Origin: Cryptomeria japonica
Lineage: Eukaryota > Streptophyta > Pinopsida > Cupressales > Cupressaceae
Direction of reading: 5' to 3'
Assembly: GCF_030272615.1 (NCBI RefSeq)
Contig: NC_081413.1
Coordinates: 610,166,709 to 610,230,708, forward strand
DNA: 64,000 bases
A program made the position numbers and the translations under genes. The notes below the pieces were generated by a model. It ran no database searches and had not been told where the DNA came from. It saw nothing but the letters and a program-made list of their open reading frames with translations. Below, piece after piece: positions 55,879 through 64,000 of the stretch. Position 1 is the stretch's first letter. Each line of letters starts with the position of its first letter.

Positions 55879-56545
55879 CACTCTCTTCTCTACCCATCTC
55901 TCTCTCTCCCTCTCTCCCCTACTACCTATCTCTCCATCTTTCTCCACATTCCTTTGTTTCTAGATCTCTCTATTTATCCCTCCCTCAATCCTTCTCCCCT
56001 TATCTCTCTATTGCTACCAATATCTCCCTCTCTTTTCGTGTATCTTTTTCTCTCCCTCTCTATTGCCCCCTTCATATTTCTTTGTCTACTCTCTATTTGT
56101 CTCTCTACTTATCCATCTATCTCCCTCTCCCTCTTCCTCCTCTCTATGTCTTCATCTATCTCTATCACAAGTGTCTGACCATCTATAACTCTTTATATCT
56201 CTCCCTCTTCCTCTATATATCTCTTTGGCTCTCTCTCAAACTTCCTATATCTCTCTATCTTTATCTCTCCCTCTGTGTCTCTCTACCTCGTTATATATTC
56301 ATCTCCATCTTCCCCCCCCCCCACCCCCTCTCTCTCTCTCTATCTCTATACCTTTGGACATGTCTCCCTCTCTCTAGCCATCCATCTTTATCCCTCTCCC
56401 TCTTCCTAGAAATCTATATCTATCTCTTTCCCTGTCCATCTTTATCTCTTCATATTTGTTTGTCCATATCTCCCTCTAACTCTAGCTGACTGTTTATCCA
56501 TCTCTTTTTACCCCTATATATCTTCCTTCCAATTGACCTCATTTC
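55879..56545. repeat. CT-rich degenerate microsatellite
   Basis: CTCT/CTAT-rich tract (TCTCTCTATC-type). The same kind of tract precedes the second copy of the LDH upstream block (60600-61170). ORFs here are artefacts. Confidence 0.9.
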
Positions 56546-56559
56546 TATACTTGCATACA

Positions 56560-57175
56560 AACAAATAGACCAAAATTTTCCTTAATCGACTTTCCAAACC
56601 TCTTCGGTGTACCCATTACACACCAAGGTGCAACTACTAGTTATATATATACAAACACTTGAAAATAAAGTTATGACTTACATATGCCCCCTCCATCCCC
56701 CAAATTAAAAAAACAAAAATTTATAAATAATTTTAGAAACAATCTTCATGTACTTTCGATAATATTTTATCATTATTTATGAAACATTCTTGATGTACAT
56801 TTGATCATACTTATAACAGCTACCTTTTGACGGAGCAAGCATTCTTCATTCAACCCTTCCATTAAGGCAGCCAGTGACCCAGCGAACAAATTGGATATTT
56901 TACATCAAATTACTTCACTTTATTATAAAAATCTCTTTGAAAGGGGCTTCAAGTTACGTACAAATCTCAACCGTTCCGTATGTCAGCTTTTTCCGAGCCT
57001 GGTGTCACCTTGAACACAGACATTAATGAGTCGCCAAGAAAGAAAATTTGCCTGGAATGCAAGCAAAACAATGTGCCGTTATTTAGGGGACGGCGGTTTG
57101 GATGACCAGTTCAGGATTCTCGATTAGGTATTTCGGTTGGTCAATTCACTCATTACGATCTGACGGCACCCATAT
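56560..57175 (+). repeat. LDH upstream block, copy 1
   Basis: Shares with 61345-61772 the words AGACCAA, CACACCAAG(G/A)TGC, AACAAATTGGATATTTTACA, TTTTTCCGAG, AAATTTGCCTGGAA, ACTCATTACGAT, TGACGGCACCC in the same order. It ends about 240 bp before the LDH start and likely contains the ancestral promoter region. Confidence 0.7.
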
Positions 57176-57412
57176 GAAGTTTCAGCACATGAAGCAAGCT
57201 TCTAGGTGGTTTATAATGGCAATCAGGGGGCGAAAAGGCGGTAGTAATACAGAGACTTATTCCGTTATCTGCTACCCACTTCTAGACACGAACATGCAAT
57301 GGTGAGATTCGCCGCTATGTTTTCCTTCACCTCGAGGCAACCGATGACTATATTAAGCGAGGCTCAATGCTGAAGAAACAAAACAAGATGGAGAAGGGTC
57401 GATCGAAAAAGC

Positions 57413-58430
57413 ATGAGTTCAGGCGATTTGGGCATAGACATAGCCAGCACCTTCTTCAAGCCAATCGAAGGTGCAGGGCCAATGCATCCGAATAACGGAA
57501 ACACAAAGATCACGGTAGTGGGCGAGGGCAATGTGGGAATGGCGGTGGCGCAAACAATTCTGACCCAGGAGCTCACCAGCGAATTAGCCTTGGTAGACGT
57601 GGACACGGAGAAGCTGAGGGGCGAAATGCTGGACCTGCATTAACACGCCGCCGCCTTTCTGCCGCGGACGAAGATCGTGGTGGGTAGCGACTATACCGTC
57701 TCCGCCGGTTCGGACATCTGCATAATCACGGCGGGTGCCCGGCAACGGGAAGGAGAGTCCCGGTTGTCGCTGGTTGAACGGAACGTGCAGCTGTTCAAGA
57801 TCATCGTTCCGCAGGTAGTGAAGCACAGCTCGGAGGCCATACTCCTGGTGGTGTCGAACCCGGTGGACATTCTGACCTACGTGGCCTCGAAGCTCTCGGG
57901 GTTCCCATCGAATAGGGTGATTGGATTCTTCGCGCTTCTGCTTCATGATAGCCGAGCACCTGGATGTTAACGCTCAGGACGTGGAGGCGTACATTGTTAG
58001 GGAGCACGGGGACAGCTCTGTTGCGCTTTGGTCGTCGATTAGTGTTGGAGGAATGCCGGTGCTTGGGTTTTTGAATAAGCAGGAGATCCCTTATGAGAAG
58101 CACCACTTGGAGGCTATTCATCGGGCTGCTCTTGATAGTGCTTATGAGGTTATCGAGCTCAAGGGGTATACCTGTTGGGCCATTGGCTATTCTAGTGCTG
58201 CTAACTTGGTGAAGAGTTTGCTGCGTAACCAGAGGAGAATACATCCGGTGTCTGTTTTGGCCAAGGGGTTTCATGGGATTGAAGATGAGGTTTTTCTTAG
58301 CCTGCCTTTGTTGATTGGAAGAAGAGGGGTTCTTAGTGCTGTGAACTTTCACTTGACGGAGGAGGAGACCCAGCAGTTCAGGCACTCCGCTCAGGCCATT
58401 CTTGACGTTCAGAAGCAGCTCTCTATTTGA
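57413..58430 (+). pseudogene. LDH: L-lactate dehydrogenase, nearly full length, broken
   Basis: NAD-dependent pyruvate/lactate interconversion in the cytosol, used in plant hypoxia. ATG at 57413; nucleotide-binding [16 protein letters not shown], acidic [47 protein letters not shown], then after a frame change DSSRF, AYIVREHGDSSVALWSS (catalytic His) and WAIGYSSAANLVKS, HPVSVLAKGFHGIEDEVFLS, ending VQKQLSI, TGA 58428-58430. Lesions: in-frame TAA at 57641 where the family has LDLQHAAAFLP; loss of about 17 nt (the SGTNL codons) at about 57928, shifting frame; GEHGDS changed to REHGDS. No introns are visible. GC-rich 5' half, unlike its surroundings. Confidence 0.9.
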
Positions 58431-59610
58431 TGACCAGCAAGGGAAAGGCTCGTCTTTGCTGATGTTTTAAGTATGATGTCGAATCTCGTTGGGACTATAA
58501 TTCTTAATAATGGAAGAATGAAGTATAGATCTATTATCTTATTAGTAATAACCAAGAGAATTAATTGTTGAATGATTTGATTAATAGGTAGTATTTTGGA
58601 TTATTTTATATTTTTATTATAATGTTTATAAATAGTATTTTAGATCGTTTGTAGTATAATTAGATGTCTTTTATAAGAAGTATGAGGTGGTCTAATATTG
58701 TTATAAGTCATCTACATGTAGACTATAAAAGAATATTTCTTTCTTTTTATCTATCAATAAAAGATGTATTACAATAAAATTTAATATATTTATTTAATTT
58801 TAATAATTTGATCAATCTGTACACTCAATTTTAGTTATAGATGTAGATACATTTTTTGAATAATAATACTACGATATCAACTTTTTGAGATTATAACTCT
58901 TACTATAATGCTTAATGGGGGAGAATAACAAATATTTCTATGTAGAAAAATATTAAAAGAAGATTAAAAAAAATAGATTTATTCATCTATTAATAATAGG
59001 TAAGAGATTTGCTTTTAAGTTAATGATGTTAAGTGATTTGATTTATAGGTAGTACATGAAATTATTTCATAATTATTTATTAAATAGGTAGACTCTAATT
59101 GTAATTCAATATAAGATTTGTTAGAGTAAAATTGAATATATTCTTTTTGTTTCGAGTTTTAACTTTAGTTTATTTAGTTTTTTGTTTTAAAAAAATCAAT
59201 ATATAGTCAATTATAATGTTGGCTATAATGTACAAAAATATAATATATACTTCAATATATTGTGTATTGCAATGAAATTCATTATATTTATTTTGTTTAA
59301 AGTTTAACATAAATGATCATCTTTGTTGAAGTTTCAACTATGATATTGACTATTCTTGGGATTATAACTCTTAACTATTGATGATGTTTAATAAGGGGAG
59401 AAAAAGTATGTAGGAAATTATATAAAGAATAAAAAATATATTCATGTATTAGTAAGAGGTAGTTTATTATTAAGAGATTTGATTTTAGATTAATGATTTT
59501 GTATTATTTGATTTATAGGTAGTATATGAGATTATTTCATATTTCTATTATATAGGTACTTCAAGATATGGTAAATTAGAATTAAATTGAATTCATTTTT
59601 TTAATTTAAT
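58431..59610 (+). repeat. LDH 3' flank, tandemly amplified and diverged
   Basis: Three diverged units (starting about 58440, 58870 and 59310) share GATTATAACTCTTA, GGGGAGAA(T/A)AA, AAGAGATTTGCTTTTA, GATTTGATTTATAGGTAGTA. Further units lie at 62940-63180, 63210-63365 and 63770-64000, and inverted at 46775-47000. Non-coding, AT-rich. Confidence 0.65.
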
Positions 59611-59617
59611 TTAATTA

Positions 59618-59618
<1 letters not shown>

Positions 59619-59690
<72 letters not shown>
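59619..59690 (+). repeat. (GT)n(GA)n microsatellite
   Basis: About 9 GT then about 27 GA dinucleotides. Confidence 0.95.
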
Positions 59691-59694
<4 letters not shown>

Positions 59695-60599
59695 ATTTAA
59701 ATTTTAGTTCACCTTATTTCTATTTAGATATATTTGATTTAACATTTAATATTGATTACTTGTGTGCAAAAGTTATATAAACATATAAATATATCAATTC
59801 AGTCTAGTTTTTAGTAATTTTTACATTTAGACATCATTCTCTTAGAATTTCTAGACTCAATTGAATGTACTTATGTTTTTAAAGCAAAGAGTACTATGAG
59901 TAGGAATTTAGGCAAAGGCATCAAAAGCATTAGATTAGGTAACCACAAACCTAACAAGCTTATTAAATCAAATCCTAATACACTCAATAAAGGAAATGAA
60001 GATGAAATTCAAATGGAAACACAAACTATGGTATTGGAATCTCCTTCATAGCTCCTCGATTGGCATTCTTTCTCCTTCAAATGGATGCATGTGGATCTCA
60101 CCTACAAAATGCAAGTGTATTGAAAGCAATTGGATTAAAAAAAGAAAAATTAACAAAAAAATACACAACTTATAGTGTTCACTTTAGCTATCTCTCTACC
60201 AAAGGATTTATCAAAATAATAAATATAACTATGAATTTTTTGATGCACACACTAGACACTATGTTATGTTTTTTAGAAAAAATCAGGGACTGTTTTTCGT
60301 GCGCAAAAGATTTGACCCCCTTAATATTATCCAATTTTGAAACAAATAGTAATTTGGAAACTAGATTCATAGTACTACAATCTTTGTTCTTTGAGTATCT
60401 TCATATTTTGAGTGGATGTCTCTCAAATTTCTCCTCCAAGTTTAGATTTAGCTGATTTCAGAAAAAAAAAAAAAGTGTCCACTTATACCCCCTTTTTGCA
60501 CACCATCTTGGTGCACTCACCCTAAGTCATTTAGTGGTTTTATTATCTTAATTTGACACTAACCCTAATTTTTCACCATTACAATGTTTGTGTATATAC
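59691..60599. other. Intergenic DNA, one unassigned ORF
   Basis: 131-codon frame at 60060-60455 has Cys and hydrophobic stretches but no recognisable domain, and its codon pattern does not look selected. Nothing else seen. Confidence 0.35.
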
Positions 60600-61180
60600 C
60601 TCCTTTCTATTTCTCCCTATATCTCCCTCTCTATCATCCTATCTGTCCCTTTATCTCTACCTCTCTCTCCCTTTCTCTTCTTACATGTATCTCCCTATTT
60701 TTCTCACCCTCTCTATTTGTCCAACTTTTTATCTCTCCCCCTCTTTCTATATCTCTATCTCACTATCTCTGCCTCTTCCTTTATAGATCTCTTTATCTCT
60801 TCCTCTCTCTCCCCCTATCTTTCTATCTTTATCTCTCTCTCTACCTCTCTCTACCTCTCTATCTATTTTCCCCTCTTCCTCTCTGCTTCCCTATCTCTCT
60901 CTCTCTCTCTAGGCCTCTATATTTAATCTCTTATCCTCTCTATATCTATCTCTCCCTATCACTTCTTTCATTTATCCCTCTATCTCTATCTAGTTAACTC
61001 TATCTCTCTCTACCACTATATCTCTCCCTTTCTCTCTATTTATTTTCTCTTTCATCTCTATCCATTCCTCTCCCCTCTCTCTCTATCTCTTCATATCTCT
61101 CTCCTTCTATCCATATTCCTCTCCTCATTCTCCATCTCTATCTCCAGCTCTATCTCTATCTCTTTACCCAATTGTCTTTC
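60600..61180. repeat. CT-rich degenerate microsatellite, second copy
   Basis: Same composition and relative position as 55879-56545, before the second LDH upstream block. Confidence 0.9.
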
Positions 61181-61344
61181 ACTCAAACTTATCATGAGTT
61201 TGTTGGCAATAAAACTTGATAATCTTCTCGATATAAAGATTTTGTTTCAATTATTATTGGATCCTTGTAAGTGGATGCATAGTTAATTTGAAGCTATCAC
61301 TTCTCCATTGAGACCTTCGCTGCACAAACAACATCATGTCATAC

Positions 61345-61772
61345 CAATCGACCTCATGTACTACTCAAATATGAAAAAAATAGACCAATTTTTTTTCTTT
61401 CTAATCAACCTTCTACACCTCTTCCACACACCCATTGCACACCAAGATGCCATTGCTAGTTTATTAAATCCTTCTAATAAGACAGCCAACAAATTGGATA
61501 TTTTACACCAGAATTATAAAATCCTCATTCAAGGGGATTGAGCTTACGAACAAACCTCAACCCTTACGTATGCCAGATTTTTTCCGAGTGTGGTGTCAAC
61601 TTGAAGACATACATTAATGAGAGGCCAACAAATTTAATGCCTAGAAAATTTGCCTGGAAAACCAGCAAAACAATTTGTCTTGTTTTAGGGGCGGCGATTT
61701 GGACCACTTCAGAATTCTTGATTTGGTATTTCAGTGGGTTATTGCACTCATTACGATTTGACGGCACCCTTT
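61345..61772 (+). repeat. LDH upstream block, copy 2
   Basis: Colinear with 56560-57175 up to TGACGGCACCC, then diverges. No LDH 5' coding sequence follows; the tRNA-Asp lies 200 bp downstream and only LDH 3' ends occur further on. It marks a second LDH copy that lost its body. Confidence 0.7.
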
Positions 61773-61974
61773 TCATAATATCTAACTTTCATAACAATAC
61801 CAGTAACACAATTGTTACCCTATATAAACTTTTGCATGGAAGACTAACAAAATACATGAGCTCTTATGATTAAAATTTGTGGATTCTATTCAGCATAAGA
61901 GAAGTGGACAATATGAAAATAATTGTCTACTTATTAAAACTAAGTCTAATATGAAAATGTTCGATCATGTGACT

Positions 61975-62046
61975 GTCGTTGTAGTATAGTGGTGAGTATT
62001 CCCGCCTGTCACGCGGGTGACCCGGGTTCGATCCCCGGCAACGGCG
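61975..62046 (+). tRNA. tRNA-Asp(GUC)
   Basis: 72 nt without CCA. Acceptor GTCGTTG pairs with CAACGGC (one G-U), discriminator G; D arm TAGTATAGTGGTGAGTA (A box); anticodon loop CCTGTCACG with GTC; T arm GGTTCGATCC (B box). No intron. All stems pair, so it can be a functional Pol III gene. Delivers Asp at GAC/GAU codons. Its 3' flank is triplicated in the window. Confidence 0.97.
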
Positions 62047-62050
62047 TGAA

Positions 62051-62056
62051 ACTTTT
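62051..62056 (+). terminator. Pol III terminator of tRNA-Asp
   Basis: CTTTTC (four T) 5-9 nt after the tRNA 3' end; the shortest run usually sufficient for Pol III termination in plants. Confidence 0.6.
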
Positions 62057-62768
62057 CTGATTGCCTTCCAGATTATGAATTTTAAACAACCAAAGAAAAT
62101 TACAAATTGAGAGCAGTCAACAGGCTGTCAATAAAATAATATTGATTTAAACATTTTATAATTGAAAGAGTTTTATTCAAGTGTTTAAGGATGGAGTAAT
62201 ATTTAGGTCTAAATTTATTATTAGTTGGTTTATTATATTTTTGGGTGTTTTGATTTCATATGAAAAAATAGATCTTAGTTAAAACAATAATTTGAGGAAT
62301 ATTTGTGTATTAGTGTGGTTGTCATTTTGAGAGGGACTAACATGAGTGGTGTCACTCGTATGAAAAAAATAAAAGACTAATAGTAATTTAATCAAGCCCA
62401 ACATCGTTACCTCTATGAATAGGACACACATTACTACTACCACTTTATGGAATTTGTATAATTATAATGATTAGAACTACCTCCTCTTACTCATTAACAA
62501 GCAATTCTTAAAATCTTAAGAAATTATAATTATAAAAAATTAATTACATAATTTACTAATATTTAATGTTTAACGAAGAATTGTTAAATTCAGCCATATA
62601 TGCATTACCTCCTCATTACTCAACTCTTAATTCTCTTCTTCCTCAATCCTATCAATATCCATTGAGAAATTAAGTTATATGCCGAATAAATGATACACAT
62701 ATCAATTTGAAATGATTGCCAAAATAATTTTACCAAAGAGATAATATAAATTGAACTATTTTTTGGTC

Positions 62769-62902
62769 TTAGCCTATCTGCATTGATTGGAAGAAGAGGG
62801 GTTCTTAGTGTTGTGAATTTTCACTTGATCGAGGAGGAGACACATCATCTCAAGCACTCAGTTGAGGCCATTCTTGATGTTTTGAAACAACTTTGTATTT
62901 GA
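62769..62902 (+). pseudogene. LDH 3'-end fragment, copy 2
   Basis: Reads LSLSALIGRRGVLSVVNFHL then IEEETHHLKHSVEAILDVLK and QLCI, TGA 62900-62902: the last 43 residues of LDH, frame intact but without the rest of the gene. Confidence 0.85.
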
Positions 62903-63373
62903 CAATGTACAAGGGAAAAGGTCATCTTTGTTGATGTTTCAACAACTATTATATCGACTATTCTTGGGATTATATCTCTTAGCTACTGGTCATGATTAAT
63001 GAGGGAGAACAAAGTAGATTTTTTATTTAGGAAAATAAAGGAAGAATAAAGAAGAGATTTGCTTTTAGGTTAACAATGTTAAGTGATTTAATTTTATACG
63101 TAGTTTATGGTATCTAGGATTATTTAATATTTTTATTGTAAAGGTGAAGTCTAATTGTATATCAATACAAAATGTATTATAGTAACTATGGGTGTTAATA
63201 TGATCTTTGAATAATACTATGATCTCCGCATGGGATAATAATTCTTATTGATAATCCTTAGTAAGAGAAGAATAACATATATTTATATGTAGGAAAATAG
63301 AATGAAGAATACATTTATTCTTCTATCAAGAGATTTTTCATTTAGGTTAATGATGTTGAGTGATTTGATTATA

Positions 63374-63478
63374 GGGGTTCTTAGTGCTCAGAACTTTCAC
63401 TTTACCGAGGAGGAGACCCATTACCTGAGGCACTCGGCTCAGGCCATTCTTGATGTTCAGAAGCAGCTCTCTATTTGA
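63374..63478 (+). pseudogene. LDH 3'-end fragment, copy 3
   Basis: Reads GVLSAQNFHFTEEETHYLRH, SAQAILDVQKQLSI, stop 63476-63478. It is closer to the 57413 gene in its last residues than copy 2 is. It is preceded directly by 3' flank repeat DNA (ATTTGATTATAG). Confidence 0.85.
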
Positions 63479-64000
63479 TGATGTACAAGGGCAAGGGTCA
63501 TCTTTGCTGATTTATCAACAATGATATGGAGTCTTTTTGGGAACAACTTAAATTACACACATTAAGCTTATATTTCTATGCTTCAAAGTGTTAAACACTC
63601 ACTCAGAATTGATTGAAATTTTTTACGTTTAATATGTTGCTTAATGTGTGTGATCACACTAAGAATACACTTCCAGGTTTAAAAGTATTAAACACTCAAA
63701 ATTGACTAACATTCTCTAGACTTAATATGTTGCTTACTGTTTGTGGTTTAAGGCTGACCCCTCTTCTTGAGACTGTAATTCTTAGCTAGTGATCATGCTT
63801 AATATGGGAGAATAAAGTAGATTTCTATGTAAGAAGATAAATGAATAATAAAGTATGAATTTGTTCATCTCAGAGTATTAAGTTAGAGATTTGCTTTCAT
63901 TTATAGATTGTTAATAGTATCTAGGATTATTTTATAATTTTATTATACAAGCGAGGTCTAATTGTATGTCAATATAAGCTGTATTACAATAAAATTTAAT
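63479..64000. repeat. LDH 3' flank with inverted AATGTGTG/CACACATT words
   Basis: Starts like the LDH 3' flank, is interrupted at about 63545-63760 by two imperfect copies of AGTRTTAAACACTCA and CACACATTAAGC/GCTTAATGTGTG (potential hairpin), then resumes flank sequence to the window end. Confidence 0.5.

Larger units (their letters stand above)
62051..63183 (+). repeat. 1.1-kb inverted duplication, right arm
   Basis: Partner of 46775-47910. Keeps the longer LDH 3' end and sits directly behind the tRNA-Asp, so this arm looks closer to the original arrangement. Confidence 0.85.

Noticed and set aside
55954-56489. Ser/Leu/Ile-rich ORFs in the CT-rich tract (also 60553-60997)
   Set aside because: Low-complexity translation of degenerate (CT)n DNA.
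57584-58385. Minus-strand ORFs of 120 and 194 codons opposite LDH
   Set aside because: Antisense shadows of the GC-rich LDH coding sequence.
57413-58430. Functional LDH gene with an intron hiding the breaks
   Set aside because: The stop at 57641 is not bordered by GT/AG sites, and the break at about 57928 removes conserved codons, so a pseudogene fits better.

Overview
This window looks like intergenic DNA from a very large plant nuclear genome, most likely a gymnosperm. The evidence is a plant-type nuclear tRNA-Asp(GUC), pieces of plant genes (L-lactate dehydrogenase, a PAT1/SCL-type GRAS protein, a DRM-type DNA methyltransferase), multi-exon transposon genes with GT..AG introns, L1-like LINEs, Ty3/gypsy remnants, solo LTRs and long microsatellites. 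Apart from the tRNA I see no intact host gene; almost everything is mobile DNA or broken gene copies. All assignments come from reading the sequence and remembered family features; no database search was run.

Layout. 1-142: 3' half of a tRNA-Asp and its flank, fused to a decayed retroelement block (143-4090) that recurs at 51928-55857. 4091-15092: a degenerate L1-like LINE whose ORF2 was hit by an LTR element, now a 1567-bp solo LTR with a 5-bp target duplication; LINE segment plus solo LTR were then tandemly duplicated (unit about 3.1 kb). 16594-45774: the main object, a composite I call element A, bounded by a 34-bp imperfect inverted repeat. It has a multi-exon accessory gene on + (17278-19216) and a DDE-like transposase on - (37560-40001). 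A complete relative, element B (about 21.9-28.8 kb), is nested inside and shows the unbroken plan: accessory gene (+) and transposase (-) converge with stop codons 2 bp apart. Each element carries at both ends clusters of its own palindrome: TCGGATATCCGA in A (13 copies), GCGCGTACGCGC in B (16 copies). I could not assign the transposase to a superfamily.

Other cargo between A's two genes: a 360-bp satellite (19640-21352), a 5S rRNA-derived fragment (32915-32982), LINE pieces, and fragments of a DRM methyltransferase gene. Two copies of the DRM SAM-binding region form a foldback of about 105-bp arms with a loop of about 20 nt (35773-36003); the catalytic-region fragment abuts A's transposase. 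A 3-kb array of about 330-bp higher-order repeats made of short palindromes (40771-43776), flanked by inverted (GA)n and (CT)n tracts, lies between A's right-hand palindrome clusters.

46775-64000: a dismantled LDH / tRNA-Asp neighbourhood. It holds a nearly full-length LDH pseudogene (57413-58430), three further LDH 3'-end fragments, two copies of the LDH upstream block, an intact tRNA-Asp (61975-62046), a 1.1-kb inverted duplication (46775-47910 versus 62051-63183) and a truncated GRAS gene fused to antisense tRNA-flank sequence at the edge of that duplication.
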